From: Topomyia yanbarensis | Taxonomy: Eukaryota > Arthropoda > Insecta > Diptera > Culicidae | Reading direction: 5' to 3' | Assembly (NCBI RefSeq): GCF_030247195.1 | Contig: NC_080672.1 | Coordinates: 85,124,113 to 85,188,112 of the forward strand | Length of the DNA: 64,000 nucleotides | Shown here: positions 35,092-46,079 of the stretch, in pieces | How positions within the stretch are numbered: the stretch's first letter is position 1 | Layout: every line of letters starts with the position of its first letter | The notes under the pieces: model-generated | What the model was told of the DNA's origin: nothing | The model's input: only the letters and a program-made list of their open reading frames with translations | Databases searched by the model: none | Made by a program: the position numbers and the translations under genes

Positions 35092-35333
35092 CTTTTTACG
35101 AAGACTCCATATCAAGAAGACTGATATCTCTTTCCTTCCCCCATACAAACGAGAAGCGACAGAGGTTACAGCGCCTCTATTGGAAGAAGGGAGGAAGCTT
35201 TATGTATAAATGTATATGTGTGTGTGCATCACTATGGAAAGTACCACCTTTACCCGCAAGTGGCGTTGCTGTTACTGTCTCCGGATTCTGGACAGAGTTG
35301 CCAGTCTTCTTGATATGGAGTCTTCGCTTTTTA
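35092..35333. mobile_element. 228-bp MITE, perfect 25-bp TIR, 7-bp duplication
   Basis: The element 35099-35326 begins CGAAGACTCCATATCAAGAA and the last 25 bp are the exact inverse of the first 25. CTTTTTA flanks it at 35092-35098 and 35327-35333. It contains no frame. A 7-bp duplication is unusual, so the superfamily is open. Its right flank lies 4 bp from the target duplication of the Transib-like element. Confidence 0.85.
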
Positions 35334-35342
35334 CCAGCATTG

Positions 35343-36254
35343 CACAGTGGTCCAGATCGCTAATTTAGGAGGAATTTTTACTTTCTGACAAACCTGTATA
35401 ATTTAGCCGTATCATGTCTTAGGATGAATTTGTGTACTTTAGAAGATGCTTCTTTTTATTGGAATAGTTATTAGGGTGGTTCTAAATTATCTAAAATACG
35501 AAAATAAACTTTTTACTGATGAAAGATAGAGCTCCACAGTCTTCCACAAAGTTGTAAAGTAACTTATTTTGAATAAATTTGTTGAACATATTAAAGCTCT
35601 ATCTCTTTTAGTTTTTGTTATACAAGAAATTTAAAAAAAAAGATTAGGGTGTTCCTGAAAAAAACGTTTTTTTAGTATAACTTTCGTATCTTTTACTTTT
35701 TGTTAACACAACCTTTGAACAGCTTATTGAAAACTTCAAGCCGAGTATTTTTCTCCAAGACACCGAAGGTCTAACTTTTTTCTTTAAAAAGTTATGGACA
35801 CTTTTCGTTAAAAAAATAGCCTATTTCAAGGCTCAATATCGCTGATGCGGGCACCTAAAATTGAATTCTGTTTCCACCACATGAAAGACCATACTTATTA
35901 GTATATTTGAGCAAAAATTGGCGAATACGATATTTTTTTAAAATTTGCAATTTAGATTTAAAGTTTGTAGTTTTGCAGGTTCAACGCATTAAAGCATTTA
36001 CACACATATCGTTGTATTATGAAAAAAGCCACTTTCAAATATCATTCTCTCATCGCAGCAAGCTTTGCATAAGTGAAACGACTGTCAAAAAAGGTTTCTG
36101 ATTTTATTCGTTTTAAATAAAACTAGTAAATATGGATATTAGTCGAAGAGAGTTGGCGAATTTGCTTATTGCTGGTAAAAAGACAGATGAACTGCTTAAG
36201 TTCATTACAAGTAGTAATCCAAGTGTAAAATTGAGACTTGTTAGTGCTCGGAAG
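35343..36254 (+). repeat. Left inverted arm (912 bp)
   Basis: Runs from CACAGTG to inside the transposase coding region. From the terminus to the ATG at 36132 is 789 bp, exactly the same distance as on the right arm (39541 to 38752), so there is no net indel. By eye there are only a handful of substitutions, e.g. TCTTCCACAAAG versus TCTTTCACAAAG. Confidence 0.9.
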
Positions 36255-38188
36255 AAAATAAAAATCTTCATGTTGGAATTTAGAAGGTTGTGGATTCGGA
36301 GTAAGCGCACGCAAATTCGGTTTGAGCTGGAAAATTTTGTGTGGCTTGAAGGAAAGCTAAGATTCGAAGTCGAAGGTAAAGGTAAAGGCCGAAAGAGGAA
36401 ACCATTTTCCGAAATATGTCGCAGAGCCAAAATAAAAAGATTAGGAAAGTTGCGCGATAAGTATTCCACGGAAGAACTTGGTTTAGCGTCAGCCGTCAAC
36501 GCTAATTCTACTGGTTTCCGTTTAGTTGGCAGACAAATCGAACGATTGTCGAAAAGTCCCGTCAGATCTACCGTAGAGAATTTAGGATCTATGGCTGTCC
36601 CGATTGCAGAAGCGTTTACTGCGGAGGAGGCACTTAGATTTATTTGTGAAAATGATTTTTCTAAGGCGCAGTACCAAAACATACGCAGCTCAGTTATGCA
36701 GAAGGGTTTGGACATTTATCCCGCGTATAATAAAATAGTAGAAGAAAAGAAACTATGCTATCCGATCGGTATGTACTATTCTCAAAGATTCGTCCCTGAA
36801 TCAACAATTTTTTTCAGGAATTTCTGTTCAGCCTTCTTGTGCGTATGTTCCCCTTCAAGCTCTTGTTAACCATACCGTGGAACGACTCATCTCGTTTCTG
36901 AATATTGGAGTTCTACCACTGCATCCTGAGGATAATACGTTTGTTATCTTTAAGTGGGGCTGCGATGGAAGCAGCAACCATTCCCGGTAGGCAACATTAT
37001 TTTTCTTCTAAACTTTGACTGACAGTCTCTTTTCCACTTGAACATAGATACAAGCAAATGTGCGTTGACGAAGATGAAAATGGAGAACTATTCGAGTATA
37101 ACGATTCGCATATATTTGCTCTATCTATAGTACCTTTACGTGTAGTTAGTCGCCGGAAAGATGAGTCAAGAGATTGCATTCTTTGGAATAATGATTTTCC
37201 ATCTTCAGTATCCCTGTGCCGACCAGTAAAATTAATTTTCAAGAAGGAAAATCCTGAACTAACAAAGGATGAAGTTGCCGCGATGAACAAGCAAATCGAT
37301 GAATTAGTCCCGACTATAGTAAATGTTAATATGCGCAAGATTCCGATTAGTTCAAGCTTCATATTTTCCATGGTTGATACGAAGGTAGTGAATGACGTAA
37401 CAGGCACACCGTCTCAAGCGTGTTATATATGCAAACGCTCCGGAAAGCGATTGAATGATCCTTTACTGGAAGCCAGCGATCCACCGGATAGTTTATATGT
37501 TTTTTCACCTTTACATGCATTAATACGAGCAATGGAGTTACTATTGAATATTGCTTACCGTTTAGCTCTAGCAAAACCGCGTTGGCGCGTAGGCAAAAAT
37601 ACCAGCGAGCTTAAGGAACGACAAATAAAAACTCGACAAGCGTTACGTGACCGTTTAGGTCTTCGTATTAGCGAACCTTTGCCAGGTGGCGGAAATTCTA
37701 ACGATGGTAACACAGCTCGAAAATTTTTCAGAAACCGAGATGTCGTTGCAGAAGAAACCGGGTTGGACGAAATGTTGCTAGAACGTATGTATGTGCTATT
37801 AACAATCATCAACAGCAAATTGGGAATTAACGCGGATGCTTACCGGAGTTACGCCGAAGATACACGATTGCTTTATGTACGCCTGTATGGTTGGTACGCT
37901 CTCTCACCAACCGTGCATAAACTCCTGGTCCATGGAGGAAGCATTATTCAACATAACATGCTGCCAGTAGGTATGTGCAGTGAAGAAGTTCAAGAAACCA
38001 GGAATAAAAGTATTCGCAGATTCCGAGAATTCCACGCACGCAAATTCGATCGACTCGTCAATCTTGATGACGTTTTCAAGAGACTTCTTGTTTCATCAGA
38101 TCCTATAATTTCTCTTAAATGTAAACGTCGAATTCAACGAGCACCGCTGGATATACCTGAAAATGCAATGCATCTACTTTTGAATTAA
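36132..38188 (+). CDS. Transib-type transposase, RAG1-like DDE recombinase
   Basis: Cuts the transposon at its CACAGTG ends and inserts it elsewhere, acting in the nucleus. Three exons, 36132-36768, 36818-36986 and 37048-38188, separated by GT-AG introns of 49 and 61 bp, give 648 residues without a stop; exon phases match. This length is normal for Transib proteins. Motifs align with the RAG1 core: first aspartate D262 in FKWGCDGSSNHS, second D379 in FIFSMVDTKVV, zinc cysteines C394/C397 in ACYICKRSG, zinc histidines H559/H564 in TVHKLLVH, and glutamate E581 in GMCSEEVQETRNK followed by RRFREFHARK. Spacing (117 and 202 residues) resembles RAG1. The basic N-terminal region should bind the ends. 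Start chosen as the first ATG after in-frame stops. Conceptual frame appears intact, so activity is possible; expression is not shown. Confidence 0.87.
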
Positions 38189-38388
38189 TTGGCATTGAAT
38201 AAATTCTCCTTATATAAATCATAAATTGTTGTCATAGCCAAATTATTTTTAATGAACACATTCAGTATTGTTGATATGTAAGCAAAACAGAAAAGGAAAT
38301 ACAAAGGCTTTAGGCAATTTTGTTTATGTCGCTATGCGATAAAATTTAAAACTTTGGTTAGTAAATTTAAAATTACATGCTTAAAAAA

Positions 38389-38629
38389 AATAATATTTTC
38401 CAATTTTTGCTCAAATATACTTAAAAGTATGTTCTTTTCTATGGTTCAATCCGAACTTACTTTTATTTGCCCCAATCAGAGATAATGACATTTGAAAAAG
38501 GGCTATTTATGAGCGAAAAGTTTCCATAACTTTTGAAAGTATAAAGTTAGACTTTCAGAGTTATGAAAAAACGTGGATTGAAGTTTTCTAAAAGCTGTTC
38601 AAAGGTTGTTTTAACAAAATATAAAATTT
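38389..38629 (-). repeat. Remnant of the native right arm
   Basis: This block (CCAATTTTTGCTCAAATATA through GCTGTTCAAAGGTTGTTTTA) is a diverged copy, in the same orientation, of 38955-39190 in the outer right arm, and an inverted relative of the left subterminal region. It stops inside that homology, where the inverted left-arm copy begins at about 38630. Confidence 0.75.
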
Positions 38630-39541
38630 CTTTCGAACATTAACAAGTCTCAATTTTACATTTGGATTACTACTTGTAATGAACTTAAGCAGTTCATCTG
38701 TCTTTTTACCAGCAATAAGCAAATTCGCCAACTCTCTTCGACTAATATCCATATTTACTAGTTTTATTTAAAACGAATAAAATCAGAAACCTTTTTTGAC
38801 AGTCGTTTCACTTATGCAAAGCTTGCTGCGATGAGAGAATGATATTTGAAAGTGGCTTTTTTCATAATACAACGATATGTGTGTAAATGCTTTAATGCGT
38901 TGAACCTGCAAAACTACAAACTTTAAATCTAAATTGCAAATTTTAAAAAAATATCGTATTCGCCAATTTTTGCTCAAATATACTAATAAGTATGGTCTTT
39001 CATGTGGTGGAAACAGAATTCAATTTTAGGTGCCCGCATCAGCGATATTGAGCCTTGAAATAGGCTATTTTTTTAACGAAAAGTGTCCATAACTTTTTAA
39101 AGAAAAAAGTTAGACCTTCGGTGTTTTGGAGAAAAATACTCGGCTTGAAGTTTTCAATAAGCTGTTCAAAGGTTGTGTTAACAAAAAGTAAAAGATACAA
39201 AAGTTATACTAAAAAAACGTTTTTTTCAGGAACACCCTAATCTTTTTTTTTAAATTTCTTGTATAACAAAAACTAAAAGAGATAGAGCTTTAATATGTTC
39301 AACAAATTTATTCAAAATAAGTTACTTTACAACTTTGTGAAAGACTGTGGAGCTCTATCTTTCATCAGTAAAAAGTTTATTTTCGTATTTTAGATAAATT
39401 AGAACCACCCTAATAACTATTCCAATAAAAAGAAGCATCTTCTAAAGTACACAAATTCATCCTAAGACATGATACGGCTAAATTATACAGGTTTGTCAGA
39501 AAGTAAAAATTCCTCCTAAATTAGCGATCTGGACCACTGTG
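38630..39541 (-). repeat. Right inverted arm: copy of the left arm including the gene start
   Basis: Reads on the reverse strand as 35343-36254: same terminus, same upstream region, an ATG at 38752 and about 40 codons beginning MDISRRELANLL before the junction with the native right arm. The junction near 38630 has only short shared words (GAAAGAAA-like). Confidence 0.88.
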
Positions 39542-39546
39542 CATTG

Positions 39547-40217
39547 GTTCTGAGCACTATGCACGGCAAAGCAAAGCATTTTGATTCAAGCGCAATACTT
39601 TAAAAGGGCCTAAGAGTTTTTACAGGATATACAAAATAAATTGGCTTGAGATCTGTATTTTGTGTAGCAAAACACTCCGAGAAAAAATTGCAGGGAATAA
39701 TCTCTTCTTTGCAAAAAAAAAACAAACGCTGAATAAAAAGTTTATCAAAAAGTTTATAATTTTATCAAAACTTAAAACTACAAAAAAATTCATTTTTTGA
39801 AAACTTTTATTTTGTGTCAACGAAAGTCCTAAGTGAATGGAAACATTTGTTGTGGTTGCATTGCGGAGAAGTAATTGTTAAAAATGTTTTTCTTGTAACT
39901 GCTTTAAATATGTTTCTAAATTTCATACTAACTGGTAGACAAAAACATAATTTTATTACAGAATGCAATTCTTACAGATATTTTAAATTTTGTTTTCTTT
40001 CTTTCTTTTTCGAGAGTTGTTCTACTGGAACTGTAGAGCGGAGTTCACGGAAGGGCTTCCCATCACGGTTCAGTTGTGCGGGCGTATGGGCTTTACGATC
40101 GGGTGGGAATGAGCGTTTATTGGTGTGTACTTGAGACCGCGTTGATGGGATTGGAAGTGCTGTAGGGGTCACTAAATCATTGGTGGCGTTTTTGTATTAG
40201 CGAAATCTTGGGCGGAG
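39547..40217. other. Intergenic DNA, nothing recognised
   Basis: No supported coding region. Short frames have no domains. Confidence 0.4.
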
Positions 40218-41465
40218 TTGTGCGTGGATGATCGCGATTGTATGTTCGTCTTTGTGTACCATAGCGAAGGGTTCGGACGTTTGTATGTTATTGTGTTCGA
40301 TTGCGTGGGCGTTTGTTTGTCGCGTGTGTCACTTCGCATGCATAAATTCGATTTTAAAACCGGTTGTTCATTTCATATTAGCGTGTGTTCTTGGATAATC
40401 GCACTGGCCGTGAATCTAATACTTAGTTGTCAGTGTATGGTTCAGATGCTAGAAGAGAGTGAGATCTCTATCACTATCAACTCTATCACTAGAGTTTCTG
40501 GTCATGTCGCCATTGAACGTTTTGTCTAGTGGATATGAGCGTAATTTTTGCTGATTGGTCCAGCTGAGGGCATGGGACCTAGGCTGCTAGGGCCAAGAGG
40601 AAGAACTTCCGGACGTAATTAATTCATGATCGCAAGAACACGAGCGTGTGAAGGCTCATTCTTGACACCGCGTTAACGTTCACCGGAGTGCAGGCATGCA
40701 CAAGAACGGTGCTGCACCGTGTACTATTCTTGTGCACTGGCTCATAATGTATCAGAGCTAAGTTCATTGAGCTAGCAAGAAGCATGAGCACCGCTGCTCC
40801 GAGTTATAGCAAAGTAGAAAAAGTACAACGCGTTAGTGTGAGTAACAATGACTGCATCGCTTTTTGCAGAAACTTGTCGCACATTTACCAATTTATATTT
40901 TTCTCTTCGTCCTATTCTTTCGTTTAATGGCTTACTCTACTGCATCGTTTTAGCTCATCGGGCAGGTTTACCGTGCTAGTTCATTGAGCAAAATCGTGCC
41001 AGCTTACCGAGCTAGCTCATCGTGCTAACCCGTTATGCTAGCTCTTCGAATCCTACAGCTCGAGCACGACGGATACCTAGCACGAGCGTTGTCAGTGCTT
41101 ATTGCATTTGGTTCGTTCAAAGCGGCCTCTCAGCTCGTTCTAGGCTCTCGTGCTGTGTTTCATGCATCCCTGCCGGAGTATTATCCTGTTAGCAAGATTG
41201 TAAGCGTAGGTATGCGTGGATGATCGCGACAGGATCAAGCGTTTGTATGTTAACGTGTTTGTCGCGTGTGCTAGCGTGTATGAAACTTCGCGTGTATAAA
41301 TTCGATTTTATAACCGTGTGGTTATTCGTATATTTGCGTGTATTCTTGAATTATCGCGTGCGGACCCTGGATCTGACACTTAATTTGCAATATATAGTTC
41401 AGATACTAGAAGGGAGTAAGTTCTCCCATATCACTACAGTTTTCGGTTATGGCCAAAGAGGCTTC
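40218..41465. repeat. Pair of imperfect direct repeats (~260-290 bp)
   Basis: Blocks 40218-40510 and 41210-41465 share GCGTGGATGATCGCGA, TGTTTGTCGCGTGTG, CATAAATTCGATTTTA, and ACTTAGTTG/ACTTAATTTGC with TTCAGAT.CTAGAAG. The DNA between has short GCTAGCTCATCGTGCTA words in tandem (40980-41050). The blocks could be decayed LTRs, but no TG..CA ends, priming sites or duplication were found. Confidence 0.55.
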
Positions 41466-41469
41466 CACG

Positions 41470-44400
41470 TAAAATAAAATCACCTCAATAACTGAAATAG
41501 AAGTGAAAAATCTCATCACGACAACTTACAGTAGTAAACATGATCGGTTTTTGGTGCAAACGAGCCTATATAACATAATTTCTATTGTGCCATAATTTTA
41601 TAAGCGCACACAATTATAGTAAAAAAAACTGCTTCTTTGCACAAGAAGAAATTGATAACTGAATATAAAAATAATTGTCCACGCATTTTGCACTTATGCT
41701 CACCGTGTTCCTTGTGCGTATCAAGCTGCCCGATCAGCTAATCTGGCTGAAAATCTAACGTAAAATTAAATACTCTATTGTATTTAATAGCCTCATTTCT
41801 GTATCTAATGTTCTTCGAGTAGGTGGAAATTTTCGGTTCAACCTTTCAAATCAAATTAAAGGAAAAACCTATTAATCTATATATGTAAATGGAAAATTTG
41901 AAAGAGTTCCAGAATCTACTGCAGAATTTAATCGTAATATGTCTCAGAGCTACAGAAAACAGTCGAACTGCAGTGGTAATAATTTGGTTCCGAAAAAGAT
42001 TAAAAACAGAAAATGTATAATCCCGATCATTTTCAGATACATTCATTGGAGACAAATTGAGTTGAATCAAATGTGTACATCGAGCACTATACTTTTCATA
42101 ACGAAAATTAATCGAGTAAATTGCGTTTCGACTTAGATAGAACGACTTGGCGGCTGCTAGACACTGAATTTTAAAATATCACCCAACTTGAGAATCTGCT
42201 TAAACATAGTCGAGGCGGATAGCGGAACATAAAAAAAGTTCAATTTTTTCTTTAATATTATAAAAAATCTTAAAGTTTACTTAGTCCCAAAGTATATAAG
42301 AAAATTTACAAAAATCGATTTTTGGCACTCTTGTTCACTGGTTTCCTTGTGCTTTTAATTGCATATTTGGAACCTGGGAAACTAGTTTGCAACATTATTT
42401 AGTCTGTTTTCATTTGTGGAAGATTTTTTGTTGTCCCGGGAGTACTTCCACTTCCACTGAGGTTGTAAATTCCGTGCAAATTCCGGACAAATCCGTACAA
42501 GTACTTTTTCCGGACACGCGACAAAAAATCCGTACTGTCCTCCCAAATTCCGTACGGTTGGTCAGCTTATTCATACCCGAGATATTATTAGGAATTTTTC
42601 GAAATTGACACATAATGGTTTGCATAATTTTGAAGAGAACTCATGAATGCAAAAAGGTAAAAGTTTTGCTAAAATGTGTGCCGAATAGCTTGCATTTGCA
42701 ATTCTAGGCTACTGACGGAAGACCGATGTCTCGTTAACCACCATTGACCACCACAGACGGTTCCGGAAGTGCCCCGGAAAAGTGACCATCTTTCAAAACT
42801 AGCAAACTCACATCAGTTTCCCGGAGATGGTTTGGCAACATTGAACTCACGCTGGTTAGCCAATTAAATATTATATTTTTGTTTGTTTCAAGTGTGTCAG
42901 CATCGACATGTCTCTTTTCAGGTTCGTAACAGTCGTGCTCTTATATATGCATACTAAGGGTAATAGGAATGTAACAGACATTTCCATAATGTTACATTGA
43001 ACGAACCAGCTATTAAATCATAGTTTGGATAAATGAAAAAGGCACAATTGTACCTTTAAGTGGATTAAACAGGTTTTTCAATATAGTTCAGTGGATCAAT
43101 CAGTATTGATTTTTTTTAATGTAATCTTTTAACAGCCTAAATTGCATTCAACTTTTCACTCCCAATATATATCTGACAATATACTGCTATCCCTTTTCTT
43201 CTTTCTTTGCTCTGGCAATGCAGACAGCTAGTATGTAGTTTATATCTATCCTAAGTGCAGGGTCCTCAAAATTCTGGGGTCTCAAACTCTAGCCTTGGAT
43301 ACCATGCGTAAAGACGGTACTGGTAAGGTGTTTTTGTTTCGTTGGATACAAGGCGATATAAGCGGCCAAATATACAATTTTCGTTATTTTGCAATAACTG
43401 TATGCCACCACTTTATAAACAAGTGTCACCATTCTCACCGACATGTATGTTGTACCTACTATTTCAAACAGTTGATTTAACCTGTGCGATCTATTATCTG
43501 ACTCATGACGATGAAGCCACAATTGCCCGATGTTTCAATTTTCTATTTGCTTTTCCTACAGTCAGCCTGAACAGGATGGGCTGAACTGAACGCGTTACAC
43601 AAGTGGAAGGGCGGTTGGGATAGGAAAATGTGTCAATTCAATGTCAAACTACGTGTTGGAGTTTGAGCAGAACAAACAGTGAGTGCAACACTCAATGGTT
43701 CGTATTGTCGCCTTCGTGAGCTTTGAGCTTGACGCCTCTAATATTATATCAAGGTAAGGGTTACTCTTTTGATTTTTTAATTCATTTTTGGAAGGCAGCC
43801 CTGGTAAAGCGTAGTCACTGGTGGGTGAGGAACAATGATAGAAGTAATAAAAATAATTGCAGTTTGTTGCGTTGAGTTCGACATCACTGTTGTCCGCATA
43901 GCTGTCAAGTCAACAATAATAGTTCAAATTTACTTTTCGGTGTCACTCATTTGCATCGTCTTCGTCGACAGGCCCATCATGAGTAATTTACTTAACCCTG
44001 ACATTGAAAACTCGGCTGCCAACAATGGTGATGACAATTGAGGTTTTTCCCAGCTACAATGCAAGTGTGTCGGGTTTGTTCGTTCCAGTAGATGTGCGGT
44101 GCGTTACGAAACCATACTGAAGTGATCAACGAGGTACCGGTACATTGTTGATGTCAAATTGATGTACGGTTAAGGTACTACATTCTGAAAAGCACTTCAA
44201 ATACAATAACAAAGACGATTATTTAATAAGTTTTGAAAATTTGCATTACCAATTGATTAGTAATATAGAACAAATCCTCCAAAGTGAAAATAACGTAGCT
44301 AATAGCTCAACACCTCTAGTTTTTTTGCCTTAATTATGCACAACGATTACAAAATGGCAAATATTACGTTCCAATCTGTTGTTTGTTTTGAAACTTTAAC

Positions 44401-45732
44401 GCAAAACAAATAAAAGTTTAATTAAATTGAATGTTATCTCACCACTGTTTCACTTTTGCATAACTGTCCACATGGACGTGTACTTTTTGATTATGTTTCC
44501 AGTAGAATAAACACTCCTGACGTGTGTTTATAATATCAATAACCTAACCATGTCGCTTCTGGCTGTGGTCTAATGTAGGTTGTGTGGGTGGTTCGTCGGT
44601 AGTGTGCAACTTTTTGCAAAGCTTTAATTTATAGTTCAATGATAATTGGCATGGATTGGCATTTCGTTGCATTTTCCTGTTATTTTATTCCACTATAATA
44701 GTAGCATCAAATATTTGTGTATAAACAAGCAGCCCGTTCGCAGTAATCCAATAACAAACACTACCCACTGTTGACCAGCATAATCCTGACCTCATTGTAT
44801 CACATGTGGTTGTTTTCAATGTTCCATTCTAATTATTAGGTACAGGCGACAACGAATCAACCATCATATCACATATTGTTAAAAGCATCATCGGCAGCAG
44901 CTTGTTGTGTAACAAATTTTCCCATCACAAGAGGGCGCCACTGTTCCATTCATTGAAGCATCATTCAAACATGTGCTCTGTTCGTTCTGTTGTTACGTAC
45001 CAATCTGAGAAGATATAATTTATGTAGGTAGGTATGCATACCTAGATAGGCACAGCATCTACGTCGGCTATCATGCGCTTGATTGTTCGCTAGCCTCTGG
45101 CTGGTATGCTTTGTAAAAATGTAAAACGTTTCCAGTATGTTTCAATGGAATAATGTGCCGTGTGGAAAAAGTGAAGCGCACGCGACGTATGCAAACAAGT
45201 GTGACAATAGCTAATTTGGCGTAATTCTCGACGCTAATTTGTCGATGACGTTAAATGGCGGAACACCTTTGTCGGATTATAATCGTGGCGTAGTGAGTGG
45301 ACATTTAATAAGATGGGGACTTTTCTATTGCAAGGTGAATTTGGCACAGTTTAGTGAGTTGCAATGCTGCAGTATGATATACTTTCCCCTAAGGAAAATA
45401 TAGCATAGTGTAGTTCAAAACTAATTAGCTATAAACAGATGAGTGATACCAAATTTGACAGCTAAAACTGCAGATTTCAGAGTACTCCTAGTAATATTTA
45501 GTTGTATTATCACTAAACATTATTTTCTTTGCTATCGGTTTAATAGTTGATGAAGTCAAAATATTTCGATCTTTGCCGATTTTGCCAAAATTTTGAACCA
45601 AATCAAATTCCTCGTATCTAAGAAAGCAAAATTTATAAACTTTACTTTGAGTGTTCAGTTGGCGAAATCGCTTAATCAGAATTTGAAATGTAGTCAAAAA
45701 CTTTTCAACATTTCCGAAAACAATCTGTAATA
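41470..45732. other. Intergenic DNA
   Basis: No gene recognised. Bases 43020-43080 are a short copy of the 10301-10480 repeat (GGCACAATTGTACCTTTAAG, GATTAAACAGGTTTTTCA). At 42420-42570 there is a run of TTCCGG/ATCCGTAC words. Bases 45020-45050 resemble one arm of the palindrome at 32329. Confidence 0.45.
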
Positions 45733-45876
45733 GGGCCGGGTATAGCGCAGTTGGTAAATCAATTGCTTTGTGCGCAGCTCACCTGGGTTCGATTCCTAAC
45801 CCTGCACATAGACATAACCCGAAAAAGAGACGAATGACCTTAAGGTTAAAACCTCTATAATAGAAACAAAAACAAA
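45733..45876 (+). mobile_element. tRNA-derived SINE, fullest copy
   Basis: GGGTATAGCGCAGTTGGTAA gives an A-box and GGTTCGATTCC a perfect B-box of the RNA polymerase III promoter. The body continues with GCACATAGACATAACCCG and ATGACCTTAAGGTTAAAACC, then TCTATAATAGAAAC and an A-rich end. Feilai of Aedes is the closest family I can name, without certainty. It is too long and the fold too poor for a functional tRNA gene. Confidence 0.8.
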
Positions 45877-46079
45877 CCATCAGTAAAAAAGGTCAACTGT
45901 AAAAAAAGGCAAAAATTCTACAGACCAAAAGGTAAATTGCATCAACCGGTTGAGTGTAACAATGATGCATGATCGTCTTCTTGGCCATCTATGGAATCTG
46001 TCTAAGAACCTATACTACCCAAGTAACAATTGAAATGCTCGAAGGATTTACCATTGTTATATCTTGGTTTTAAGAAGGC

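Larger units (their letters stand above)
35338..39546 (+). mobile_element. Transib/RAG1-family DNA transposon with duplicated left arm
   Basis: The element is 35343-39541 (4199 bp). Both ends read CACAGTGGTCCAGATCGC inward, and both are flanked by CATTG (35338-35342, 39542-39546). Transib elements are known to make 5-bp duplications and to have CACNNTG ends resembling the RAG recombination-signal heptamer CACAGTG, which is matched exactly here. The central gene encodes a RAG1-like DDE transposase. The two ends are not simple short TIRs: the outer 912 bp on each side are near-identical inverted copies that include the first ~40 codons of the gene. A remnant of the native right arm is preserved at 38389-38629. 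Confidence 0.88.

Noticed and set aside
36113..36715. 200-codon reverse frame opposite the transposase N-terminus
   Set aside because: It is the antisense shadow of exon 1, with no recognisable domain; the forward strand carries the RAG1-like protein.
35907..38977. Identical 64-residue frames on opposite strands (35907-36101 and 38783-38977)
   Set aside because: They lie in the noncoding part of the two inverted arms upstream of the transposase ATG; identity reflects arm duplication, not a conserved protein.
35343..39541. ProtoRAG-type RAG1/RAG2 pair, or true 12/23 RSS
   Set aside because: Only the heptamer matches; I see no clear nonamer at 12- or 23-bp spacing and no kelch-like RAG2 frame anywhere in the element.
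45733..45876. Functional tRNA gene
   Set aside because: A and B boxes are present but the surrounding arms do not pair well and the sequence continues into a SINE body repeated at two other places.
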